Below, in pieces: positions 37,123 to 48,280 of a stretch of DNA of 64,000 nucleotides. The translations under genes were made by a program, and so were the position numbers. Positions within the stretch are counted from its first letter, which is position 1. The number at the start of each line of letters is the position of its first letter. The DNA is taken from assembly GCF_901709675.1 (NCBI RefSeq), contig NC_051089.1, positions 186,001 to 250,000 of the forward strand, in the 5' to 3' direction. Origin of the DNA: Syngnathus acus. Taxonomy: Eukaryota > Chordata > Actinopteri > Syngnathiformes > Syngnathidae. The notes under the pieces are model-generated. The model was not told the DNA's origin. It did not search any database and was given only the letters and a program-made list of their open reading frames with translations.

Positions 37123-37346
37123 TTAAAACCCTAACCCTACTTTGAAACCCTAACCCTAGTTTGAAACCCCAGTGTAAAACCCTAACGCTAGTTTGAAACC
37201 CCACTTTAAAACCCTGACCCTATTTTTAAGCCCTACTTTGAAACCCTAACCCTAGCTTTAAACCCTACTTTGAAACCCTAACCCTGGTTTGAAACCCTAA
37301 CCCTGGTTTGAAAGCCTTGTTTGGAACCCTAATCCTAGTCTGAAAG
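37123..37346. repeat. Telomere-hexamer-containing minisatellite
   Basis: About ten degenerate units of 20-23 bp built on TTTGAAACCCTAACCCTAG, so most units hold two copies of CCCTAA (the vertebrate telomere hexamer on this strand). It is directly followed by the 12-bp minisatellite. Confidence 0.85.
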
Positions 37347-37356
37347 GCAAAAAAGG

Positions 37357-37983
37357 AGCCAGGCAGCCACGCAGGCAGCCACGCAGGCAGCCACGCAGGC
37401 AGCCACGCAGGCAGCCACGCAGGCAGCCACGCAGGCAGCCACGCAGGCAGCCACGCAGGCAGCCACGCAGGCAGCCACGCAGGCAGCCACGCAGGCAGCC
37501 ACGCAGGCAGCCACGCAGGCAGCCACGCAGGCAGCCACGCAGGCAGCCACGCAGGCAGCCACGCAGGCAGCCACGCAGGCAGCCACGCAGGCAGCCACGC
37601 AGGCAGCCACGCAGGCAGCCACGCAGGCAGCCACGCAGGCAGCCAGCCAGGCAGCCAGCCAGGCAGGCAGCCAGGCAGGCAGCCAGGCAGGCAGCCAGGC
37701 AGGCAGCCAGGCAGGCAGCCAGGCAGGCAGCCAGGCAGGCAGCCAGGCAGGCAGCCAGGCAGGCAGCCAGGCAGGCAGCCAGGCAGGCAGCCAGGCAGGC
37801 AGCCACGCAGGCAGCCACGCAGGCAGCCACGCAGGCAGCCACGCAGGCAGCCACGCAGGCAGCCACGCAGGCAGCCACGCAGGCAGCCACGCAGGCAGCC
37901 ACGCAGGCAGCCACGCAGGCAGCCACGCAGGCAGCCACGCAGGCAGCCACGCAGGCAGCCACGCAGGCAGCCACGCAGGCAGC
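37357..37983. repeat. 12-bp minisatellite, about 52 copies
   Basis: Unit CAGGCAGCCACG. A central block of about a dozen copies is the CAGGCAGCCAGG variant, flanked on both sides by CCACG-type blocks. As the unit is a multiple of three and lacks stops, overlapping open frames of 230-250 residues appear; they are not genes. Confidence 0.97.
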
Positions 37984-38391
37984 ATTTGACAAAAAGGGTT
38001 TTGTGCACAAGCACTAAAGTCTGAACTCAAAGCCTGCTGTTGTCACACTTTGCTCACGGCGTGGCGCGGCACGCTTCCCGATGAGCTAGCCCGTCTCATC
38101 GCCTGGCGTCACTCCATTTCCTTCCGTTTGCTGGCGTCAATCCTCTACGGGCATCCGTTTTTCAAACGGGCCTATTCTTTTGGCTCGGCAGCCACCCGGC
38201 GCAGGGCCGACCGACAGCGCCGTGTCACTTGTGTGGCTCGTTGTCGGACGCTCTCCGGGGAAGCGCCGGGCGGGTGACGGCTGCAGCGCTACAAATCCAG
38301 TCCATCTGGGAAAGCATCTTGTGTGGCAGACAGTTGCGGGAGAGGTCAAAGGTCACGTCTCCCCGGCGCGGCTCAGGCCACCGTCCTCTTA
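37984..38391. other. Short intergenic stretch 3' of the HIPK-like gene
   Basis: Unique, GC-rich. Expected to hold the 3' UTR of the HIPK-like gene, but no canonical AATAAA was seen on the minus strand. Confidence 0.5.
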
Positions 38392-41300
38392 TCACGTGTA
38401 GGCGGGTGACGACTTGTCGGCGTTGACTCGCAACCTGTTAGCTCGGTACGACTGCTCGTTTTTCACTCGCCACTTGTTGAGCGGCGCCGTCTGGTCCGTT
38501 TGCACTCGCAACTTGTAAACTCGCGACGACTGCTCGGTTTTGACCGGCGGCTTGTGGGCTCGTGACGCGCCGTGCTTTTTAACCGGCAACTTGTTCACCG
38601 GCGACGACTCATTGTGTTTGACGTGCATCAACTTGCGTGACCACTTATCGTTTTTAGCTCGGATCGGCTTGTTGGTGGCGGCGGCGGCGATGGCGTGTTG
38701 AACTCGTGACTTGTTGCCTCGCGTGGGCGTGGCAACTCCCGTGGTCTCGGTAACTTGCGCCGACCCGTCCTTAAGTCGGGACGACCGCTGAACTCCTGAC
38801 GACTTGTCACGGTTAACTCGACATCTTTGGTCACAGTTGACTGGCGCCGACGGGTCTTTGCGAACACGCGACGACGGATTCTCGTCGGCTCCCGGCGACG
38901 ACTCGCCGAGTCGCGGTGCGTTGTCGATTTGGCTGGATTTGTTGAGTCGCAGCGAGCTGTCGTCATCCGCTCGAGCGTGCTGGCTTTGCGTCAACTTTTC
39001 AGGTCCGGGTTGGAGGAGGTCCTGGTCCCGGCAGGTCTGGACCTGTACGGGGGGCTCGCCTCGGCGGAGAGGAAGGCGGCGCGGTTCCGGAACGATCCGA
39101 TTCATTGGGAAGAAGAGGCAGTTTTGATACCACCGGGCCTTCTCAGAAGAGACCTTTGGAGCGCCGCCGGGTCGACTTTGAAGTCTGCTCGGAGGAAGCG
39201 GCTCGGGCTCGCCGCCGCAGCCGCCATCGTCTGTCCTGAAGAGCCGAAGCAATTTGCGCCACCAGCTCTTTGACGTGACATCCTCTCCACGGGACCGATC
39301 GGGAGGCCTCTCGTCAGCCGCAGAAGCGCAGCTCGGCGGGCCGTCGGGAGCGTCCGTCCTTTTGGTGCCGAGGAAACCGCAAAACCTTTGACGCCAGTTC
39401 CTGGACTTGAGCGGCTGACCCGACACGGAGCGACACTCCGGCTCTTCTTTCTCCAAGGTACTCGTTGGACAGAACTTCATCTTTTCAAAGCTGTCAGTCA
39501 CGCTGAAAGAGGACAGGAAGCAAGCGGTACTCAACAGAGGCGCCAGGAAAAAGCCAGCCGGGGACCCAAATGACAGACGTGGCTTCTTGGACAGACCCAC
39601 CGACCCACCAACCAACCGGTGGGTGGTTGGTCTGTTGAGGAGCGCGAGCTCGTGGCTTGTGTTGTTTTTGACTCACTAGGAGCTGCTGGCCTGGTGCTGG
39701 CTCAGGTGGCTCATAGTGAGAAAGGGGTGCCCGAGCGCCTCCTCGGGGGTGATCCTGCGCTCGGGGTCCATCTGGAGAAGACACTTGAGGAGGTCTACAA
39801 AGGCCTTCCGATCCTCCAACTCCAGCGGCTCGCTCACCTCCGGCTTGAGCTGCGGACCGACATTACCCGGGTTAGCCTGCTGCCCCGCCTGCCCGCCGGC
39901 CGAGTGACGCCAACAAGGCCCCGGCGCCGCTTTGGGGCAACAAAAAAGCTTGATTTTGGGACAAGCATTTTCGCGCGTCCTTTTATCAGGAACGAGAAAT
40001 GTCTTCGAGAATGTTTGATGTGGGGGAGGGCGTGTTTGCATAATTACAACAACAAAAAACCAGCAAAAAGAATGCCAAAAAAGCCCCCAAAACAACTGGG
40101 CATTCGGAAGAAATGTGATGGCCATGGCGCTGAAGCCCATGGCTTATGTCAGCTGTAGAAATTGTAAAGTGGCACCATCCTGGAATAGCAATAAAAAATG
40201 TCGATGGCTTTTGGAGGGAAAATGAAACGGTCATCCTGATTAGCCTAGACGTTAGCGCGGCAGACTTACCTTGAGCAGGTCATCCAAACACTTGAAGGAC
40301 CACGGCAGAGACTCGGGACGAACTCCAGTTTTGTCCTGATACTCCCTCTCGGTCTGCAAGCAAAGCGACGGATGGCTGAGTGACCTCGGCCGATTGGCAT
40401 TTGCCACGCTTTGGAACGGCAGATCCCTCGTCTGAACAATCCAATCGAGTTTTGCCGTCTCTTCCGCACCCGGGCCAAGAGCCGAATTGGGCCAAATAGG
40501 GACTGAGCCAACGGCGGGCGGGCGGGTCAAGGCTGACACGTGCTGCGTCACAGAAATTTCTTCCGCCTTACCATGAGCCGCCATTTGGGATGATCGCCGT
40601 CGTGGTCTCGGTCGCTCCTCTTGAAGTACTTGTGAGTGTTTTTGCCGGCAGTCAGCAGTTGATCGGGAATGCGACCCACCACCTCGATCATGCTCCGCAG
40701 CTGCCAACACACGGCGCAACTCCATCGGTGCGTGCGGACATAGCGTCGGTCGAGTCAAGCGCTCGAGCCATGTTTTCTTTCTTTCCCATCCCTTTCAAGC
40801 GGCCAGAAATGGCCAGCCGGCCCGCCCGCCCGGAATGGGACAAGGTAACGGACATGACCTTCAAAGAAGGAGCGTGTTTTTTGTAAAGGCCACCTACCAT
40901 GTTGTAGTTGGAGTTGGCCAAAAAGAGGTAGTTGCCCAGGTACAAGAAGGACAGCACGCAGCCCAGGGACCACATGTCGATGGCCTCGGAGAAGGGCAGA
41001 CCCAGGGCCACTTCCGGCGCCCTGTCGGTCGGGGCACAGTCGCACGCTTGACGGACGGACGGGGGGGGGGCCACTTGGCAAGCAAGGGAGGCCTGGCCAA
41101 GTGCCCCGTCCCGTCCACTGCCGACAGCGTCCCTTCTGGGGCCAGCGCGGTCGGTCGGTCGGTCGTTGGCCCATGCGGACCACGCCTGCGCTCTTCTACT
41201 GACCTGTTGCCCATGGGCTGCAGGGCCAAGCCGTAACTGAGGGGCGCGTCCACCGTGCAGATGGAGAGTCCAAAGTCAATCAGCTTGACCCGGAAGGGCA

Positions 41301-42223
41301 TGGCGCTGTGGTTGACCAGCATGATGTTATCTGACTTGAGGTCCGTGTGGATCACCCCGATAGTCTTGAGGGCATCAAAAGCTGTCAGAAGCTAAACATA
41401 AATCAGACGTTTGACGGGCGGGAGGGAGCAAGTTGACGGGGCAGGCGGGAGGAAGCCGCCGCGCTGCCGTTAGCCTACTAGCAACTTCCTCGGGCGGGCT
41501 ACGGCCGGATGGGCCGGACTCTGGCGTCTAGCTACCTGTTGGGCCACGGGTCGGATGTCGTTTGGCGAGAAGGTCCTCCATTTCTTATCCAGCACCATGC
41601 TGAACAAGTTGGTGTCCAGAAGCTCAAAGACCAGGCACGGGTGTCGGTTGAAAGTGAAGGTCTCGATGAACTCCACGATGCTCTTCTTGTCCGGGTCCAG
41701 CACGCTCACAATCTCTTGCATCTCGATCTGGGGACAGCAAAAAGAGCTCTGGAGGTGCCAAGAGTGCCAACGCAAACTTGAGTCTCGCCGCCGTACTTTG
41801 GAGTCGGACTGCGAGAAAAAAATCGGGAGTGTGGCTGGCTGGAATGGATTCAGGCTCTAGTTCAGTGCGGAAAGTTGCCACTGATTTGAATTTCTTGCAA
41901 ATTTGCCCCCGAAACAAAGGTAGCCAGGAAGACGGGAACAACGAGGACGGCGGACCAAAGCGCTTCTCGTCCCCACCGATTCGACTCTCAGTCCGTCCGA
42001 CGGCTCGGCCAGCCAAGGACAGAGCGCTGGGAAATTGGAGCGCCTCCACCCCCACTCAACCCACCTCGTTTTCAAACAGCGCGTAGTTCTTGTGGATCTT
42101 GAGAGCCACGTCCTTGGCGGTGTTCAGGTTTTTGCACTTGAAGACGTGACTGCTGGTTCCTCGGTCCAGAAGCTTGAGGATGTGGTAGAAGCTGCTTTTG
42201 CTCTCCACGATGGAACCTTCCAT
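38392..42223 (-). CDS. HIPK-like protein kinase (DYRK/CMGC group), spliced, 8 exons
   Basis: Ser/Thr kinase resembling homeodomain-interacting protein kinases, nuclear regulators of transcription and stress responses. Exons on the minus strand: 42065-42223, 41536-41727, 41204-41391, 40898-41021, 40572-40700, 40270-40353, 39677-39849, 38392-39502; about 719 codons, phases consistent. Visible kinase motifs: glycine loop [13 protein letters not shown] (first Gly replaced by Asp), VALKIHKN (catalytic Lys), catalytic loop [39 protein letters not shown], and the closing [17 protein letters not shown]. The 371-codon last exon is not kinase; it is basic, low in hydrophobics, and ends in about seven 13-residue repeats. 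The penultimate exon would stop at TAG if unspliced; the GTGAGT donor at 39675-39676 joins it in phase to the last exon. The start used is the Met of [17 protein letters not shown]; the frame stays open upstream to an acceptor at 42262, so an extra 5' exon may exist. The orthologue cannot be assigned; fish carry many HIPK-like genes. Confidence 0.82.
38395..38661 (-). repeat. 39-bp coding minisatellite (13-residue repeats) in the kinase tail
   Basis: Translated units of 13 residues: [65 protein letters not shown] and a final truncated [11 protein letters not shown], with [13 protein letters not shown] before them. A more degenerate version of the pattern extends upstream to about 38990. Confidence 0.85.
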
Positions 42224-42261
42224 CTCTGCCAGATCCTGGGCGTCCACCTCGGAAGAGCACG

Positions 42262-43150
42262 CTGAAGAACACGCAGAGAACGCAGACTGCGCAAAGGAGA
42301 GCGGAGTTGAAGTAGGCGTCCCCCGACAACCTCGGCATAGTAGCTTAAGTTACGACGCGACCCGCCCTCGACGACGGCGGCGGTACCTGACCCGGATGGG
42401 AATGCCTCGTCCAAAAGAAAATAAGCCGCTCTAGACGACAGCGTTTGACCCGGAGAGCGCAACTAATCAAACTCAACCTGCAGACCCAGGAGATGTCAGA
42501 AACCTGGCCAAACTGAGCGAGCGCCTCCTACACCCTAACCTAACCGAGCCAGGCAGGGAGGGAGAGCGGTGGAACTAGGAGAGGTGGAACAACCGACTGA
42601 CACGAGCGCAGAGGAGCTGATCCCAGCCAGGGAAGAGACCGGAGGACAGAGGCCTTAGCGAGGGAGGGGAGACATCGGGACGGGACCACATTGGAGCTCG
42701 ACGCCAGTCGGCCTATGTCCTGAAGGGGCTTTCAAAGCGGCCCTTCTTACCTGTGTCATGTGTGGTGGAGTGGAGGATGACAGCGCAGAGGAGGGCGGAA
42801 ATCTTTGTCAGGGGCGGACGCTGAGGAGGTTTCCCTTGTTTCACACGCCTGCCATCAAAGTTGCCAGATGTCATCAAGGTGCACCTGTGACATCATCCTC
42901 CACTGATGACGTCAGACGGGCCGGCGATGTCACGCCGCTACGCAACAGATTGGACGTCCCCTTGGGTTCCTCGGAAAGAGCGGAAGAGCGAGCGAGCGAG
43001 CGAGCGCAGCCGGCCGGCCGCACGAGTGAGCGAGTGAGCGAGCGAGCGCTTCTCACGCTAGATGGGGATGCGTGCTGGCCTGACAATTGCATACCGTGTG
43101 CTTTCCAAAAAAGCACATGGCAACCCTGTCCATTTTGGCTTGCCTCGTCT
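42262..43150. other. Intergenic between vps13c 3' end and HIPK-like 5' end
   Basis: Both genes are on the minus strand. The stretch should contain the HIPK-like promoter and possibly an untranslated or short coding first exon. No TATA box or convincing coding exon was seen. A GAGC-rich imperfect repeat lies near 42.98-43.05 kb. Confidence 0.5.
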
Positions 43151-43156
43151 TTTATT
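43151..43156 (-). terminator. vps13c: Poly(A) signal of vps13c
   Basis: Minus-strand AATAAA about 340 nt downstream of the vps13c stop, the first canonical hexamer in that direction. Confidence 0.55.
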
Positions 43157-43492
43157 GACAAACAAAGAAACAATCATTTGGCCTGAAATGAATGACAATG
43201 CACTTACTTCAAGCTATCATGACACAATCAACAGATTCTTTCCAAATATACGTAGTCAAGTGTCTTTCAGACCTTGGCAACATTGGTCAGAAGCCTCCAG
43301 AATAGAACATACAAAAATAGCCCCTAAATACAAGTGGATATAGACACTCACACTTTTTGGCTTATGTTTGTTGACATTGTGTTTTCTTTACCATTCATCC
43401 ACCAAAAATCATCTTGAACTTGAGGACAAAAAAGAAAAAAACACCTGGGACTTTGGTCACGTCTAATGTGCGACAGGGAAGTCCCGCCTCCG

Positions 43493-46400
43493 TCACGCTT
43501 CGCCGGTCGTGACGAAGCGTTGCGACTTTTGTCGGCTCATGCGACGCTGCCGGTGAGCCGCTTGAGCGTCCAAGATGGACGCCAGCATCCTCTGAGGGTA
43601 AGTAAGCGGTGAGGGAGGAGAACGCACGCACGCACGCACGCACGCACGCAGAAGGGCGGAAAGTACCTGGGCTGCCTTTTCATCTCTCAGTTCGATGCTG
43701 CGAGTCGACTCGTGAGCGTCTTTGTTGGAAAGTTTCAACTTGCGCTGCTCCTGAAAGACGCACGACAATGACAAGGTAACAATGACGTCGTCCCGTTGCG
43801 CCGCCGCCGCCGCCGCTCACCTTGCAGTAGATGTTGACTCGTGTTCCGCTGACGGTAGGAGCTGAGGAGAAGTTTTCAAAGAAACACTCCCAGTCTTTGT
43901 TGAAGTGGCCCACAAAGTCCATCTCCTTGACGCACAGCACCCTCCTGCAGCCAGGCAGCGCTGTGAGGCCAGCACGGCACAAAAAAAAAGAGCGGCTCTA
44001 CCTGCTGGTGATGACGATGTCGGTCTTCCTGCGTCCGGGAACGGGACAGCCATCTCGGAAGACTTCGCCCTCCAGCTTGAGCTCGGAACGCTGTGGCCGC
44101 AAACGCCAGCTCAAAAGCATACATAGACGCCGCGCCGCGTGCAGGCAGGCAGGCACAGGCACACGCACGCACGGACAACGTGTCCTTCCTCTGCACACTT
44201 TATTGATGCTCCGGCAGACGGTAAAGAAAAGATCACCACGCTGACTTACAAAGATACTTTGGCAAATTATTATCTCAAGAAGGAATTGAAAGACATGGCA
44301 CACATGGACATCTTGGCAAGAAAAAAAGACGAAAAAGTCAAAGCAGCTTTTCTTTTTTTTTTTACTCGCCATCCCGCTGCATGTCAGTTAAAGACACAGA
44401 AAAGCAACGTGTTAGGTTGGGGCAAGGGGATGGATGGATGGATGGATGGATGGAGGAGAGCAAGAAACAAGGAGGACCGCATTCGACTAGAAATGATAGC
44501 TGCCGCTTTTGTTGCTTACGATTTCCACTTTTGCTAGCACGGCTCGTTTTGGGTTTAGCGTTCAGCTAGCTTATGAGGCAATTAATTCCGACGGCGGCGG
44601 CGCTCACCTGAAAGAGGTCAAAGCCTTGCGATTCCGTGAGGTCGTAGGGCCGAACGATTCCGTCCTCTCGGATCAGGCGAACCGGACGAAGTTTGACGAC
44701 GTCGTCCGTGGACTCTGCTGCCCTGATATGCGCAGACGCACACGCGTAAACACCACAGCGACGCCAGGAACATGGTAGGATGAAAAGACAAGCGGCGCTG
44801 CGCTGTGCTGTGCGGCGCGGCACACAGCAAGCGTCTTTCCCCATTTGCCGAGCCGAGCCACCATTTGAAGGCTGCAAAGGAGCGCCAGGGTACCTCTGGA
44901 TGCCCTGGAAGGTGCTGCTGGCCATGTCCACGATGCCGCCGGTGGGCCGGGCCACCACGCCCACAAGGCCTTTGCCAATGCCTTTGAAGAAACCCGCCGC
45001 GCCCTCCTTCTTGGCCCCTACGTCGGCGCAAGGCAGAGAGGTGAGACGCTGAGCCAGCCAGCCAGCCAGCCAGCGTAGCCAGCTTGAATGGGATGCCACT
45101 CACCCTCCACCGGTTTGGTGACGATGCCGGTGACTCCGCTGACGACACCCTGCAGAAGGAGAGCCGCGTTAACGCACGCACGCACGCGGGTGGGCGGCAG
45201 CATCGGCACGCGAGCACCCACCTTGAGAAGTCCTTTGCCGCCTTTGGCCAAGCTCTCCCCAAAGTCTCTGGGGGTTCTGTTCATCTCCTCCCTGCGTTTC
45301 TGTTGGTACTCTTTGTCCATGGTAATGGCCGCCAGGCCTTTGCCCACCGAGCCGGTGATCCTGGACACCGCGCCTGCGGCTCCACCTGCGGTCGGGAGGG
45401 AGGGAGGGAGGGAGGGAGAGGTGCACCGTTCAGATGCTCCAAAGCGTCCACCTCGCTTGCGAGCGTCTCTTTGCCCTTCTCACCCACGGCATGACCCAAG
45501 AGGCTCCGCACTCCGATGGCAAAACCTTCGGCAAACTCCTCCGGGCCCTGGACCGCCCCCTGGGGCCACAAAGACACGGGCGAGTCATTCTCGCCGCCAA
45601 GCACGGCGGCGGCGGCGGCGCAGCCCGCGTACCTGAAAAGGCTCGTAAAAGAAGGCTTCCACCCCCTCGGACAGACCTCGGATGAGTCCAAACGGGTTTC
45701 CCAGCACGTCCAGACCGAGAACCAAGACATACATCTGCGCCAAGAACTGCGGGCGGCAACATATGCTGCCATCAGCGGGCCGGGCTGGGCCAAGGGAAGC
45801 GCCTCACTTAATGCCAACCTGCTGGCTGTAGTGTCGCGCCACCGCCCGCATCAGCTTGTCCCTGCGGTAAAAGCGGTACTTGACCTCAAAGTAGGCCAGC
45901 CTGTGGGGAGGGGAGACGAGCAGAGCAGAGCAGAGCAGAGCACAGCAGAGCACAGCAGAGCAGAGCGGCCAATCAGAGCCAATCATCGGGGCCGAGGGCG
46001 CCTGCCTGCCGGAAACCGGCCGCTCACTTGAAGATGAGGTCGTCCACGTCGGTCAGTGTGGCTCCGATGCTCGTCAGGAGCAGGTTGAGCGACTCCGTGG
46101 CGGCGGCAGCCTGGCCCGAGGCCTCGCCGCCGCTGGAGCCCAGCGACAAACTCAGGTGCAGCTGGAGCGCACCTTTTCCCTCAGTGTGTGGCCGCTTGTT
46201 TGCGTGTGTGTGTGGGCGCGCGTGCCCGTACCTTGATGGGCGAGATGTGGAAGTGCTCAAAGAAGTTGAGCCCTGACGGGTCACTCAGAGAACTTTCCAT
46301 CAGTTCAGCCTCCAGCATCTCCACATCTGGCCGGATCAGATGACTCTGAAACAAAAAGAAAAGAGCCCAGTCCATTTTTGTCATTCCCACAGAGCCAGCC

Positions 46401-48243
46401 GATGGATGGATGGATGGATGGATGGATGGATGGATGGATGGATGGATGGCTGAATGGATGGACGGATGGACGGACGGACGTACGCTCGTGCCAGCCCGTG
46501 ACATTTGTGGATTGGAGCGAGCTGAGGACTATTACTTAGACATAAGCAGTGATCTGCCGCCATCCTGTGAAATCTATACAGGTGGTGTTTCGGATGATCC
46601 GATACAAGCCAGCGGGCCGACGGATTTACCTTCTGTCCTCGGGCTCGGGGCTCACTCGCGGGGCCGAACAGGGCCACGATGGCCGACAGGAAGCCTTGAT
46701 CGATCTTCACTGCCATTTCCTGGACCAATGCCATGAAGTATCTGGAAAGACAAGGTATCATCCATACTGTCCACTTGGTGATGTCATACATGTCATGTCA
46801 TGAATGCACACGCACATCCAAAGCTTGACAGGCACGGCACGGGCACACTCACTTGAACTGCGTGACGTTGCTGCGCTGGTTGAAGCGTGTGATGACGGAC
46901 ACGTCAACGAAGGGCTTGGGTTCTGCCAGGGCCGAGCTTACGGTTAAAGGGAGGCAAAGCGGGCAGGAGAACGACATGAGACAAAGTCACGGCAAGAGCA
47001 CCTGAGTCCAGAGCAATGGACTTGGGAGGAGGAACCGGGTGGAACGCAATGGGGAAGATGGCGCCCGGAAGCTGGTTGTCCACCTGGACACACACACACA
47101 CGCGCGCGCATGCACGAGTAGGGCCCACATCTTCAACAAAATAACTGTGGGAGCCAAAATGGCTGGTGCGAGCGTCCACCTGCAGCCAGTGCAGTTGCGC
47201 CCGGAGGCTCCGCTGGTGCTGAGATCGTTTCAACTCCACCTGGATGCCCGATAGGAAGTTCCTCCGCAGCGGGCAGGAAAAGGGCTGCCGCATGGCCATG
47301 ATGGCGGCGCTGAGGTTCACCTGGCGAGCAGAGACATGTCATGCGATTGGTGTGGCGTGGCGTGGCTTGGCCTGGCCGGGCCCACCCACTCACCTCCAGG
47401 TTGGCGTCCACTTGAGTCCAACCGGCCGGCAACTGGCCGCTCTGCACGCTCTGGTAGGTCTTCTCCAACAGGTCGATGTGCTTCTGACTCAGCGGCTTCC
47501 AACGATTCTTCCGCTTGATCTCCCACACCACGCCAGAACTGAGCACGCACGCACACAGAGACACATGCTCAGCGTCAAGAGTTGGAACGCGTGCTCCCCC
47601 CAGTGGTAGACAAAAGAAATCCCTGACTTCATATCATTTGGACCTGGCAAAATTGGTTGCATGCACTTTTGAATTGTCCTGCTTTGCTGGAGGACATGCC
47701 ACGCCGAGTATTTCAATCGGCTCTATTTAGCAAAGCCACACAGACCTGGGAATGCCAAGGTAGGCCACTTCCTGGCGGCTGGCGTTGTCCACCAGGGAAA
47801 GTCCCAGGTTCTGCAGCGAGACGTGGACTTCCTGCTGGAACTGCTCCAGCTCTTCGGCCTGCCGCGCTTTGGTCACCACGGCCACGTCTTCGGTGAAGAT
47901 CAGGACGCGCTGACGGCCGTCCAGGAAGGACACCCAGTGAACCTCGGACACGCCGTCGTACGAGAACTGACCCACGTCGTCCTGGTCCGACAAACACCGG
48001 GTCATTTGTAGTCCGCCGGCAGCGACATGTAAGTTTGCGGTACGGAAAAGGAGGCGGACCTGGAGAAGGTCGGTCTCTCCGGAATGTCGGGCGCAGCTCC
48101 AGCCGAGCCTTCGAATGCCGGTCGGCTCGTCCCAGGTGAAGCGTCGCGCCTCGCCGGGCTTCAGCTGGTGGACGTGGCAACACCCGCTGAAAGGAGACAG
48201 CGCTTGCTTGGACTTGATCGAGCGAGAACCATTGGGAGTTTGG

Positions 48244-48280
<37 letters not shown>

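Larger units (their letters stand above)
43493..47981 (-). other. vps13c: vps13c exons 56-74: C-terminal region and PH-like domain
   Basis: Exons: 47746-47981, 47394-47538, 47180-47320, 47002-47083, 46853-46922, 46630-46741, 46232-46345, 46028-46161, 45819-45900, 45633-45746, 45484-45559, 45222-45385, 45104-45149, 44894-45017, 44608-44722, 44002-44090, 43821-43944, 43667-43750, 43493-43591. Landmarks: [100 protein letters not shown]. The last four exons form the PH-like domain; the stop is at 43493-43495. Confidence 0.9.

Noticed and set aside
37265-38030. Three overlapping minus-strand frames of 231-249 residues
   Set aside because: They are translations of the 12-bp minisatellite in different frames, with no non-repeat domain.
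42124-42462. 112-residue minus-strand frame as an alternative N terminus of the HIPK-like kinase
   Set aside because: It is in a different frame from the kinase glycine loop and cannot join it without a splice that is not seen.
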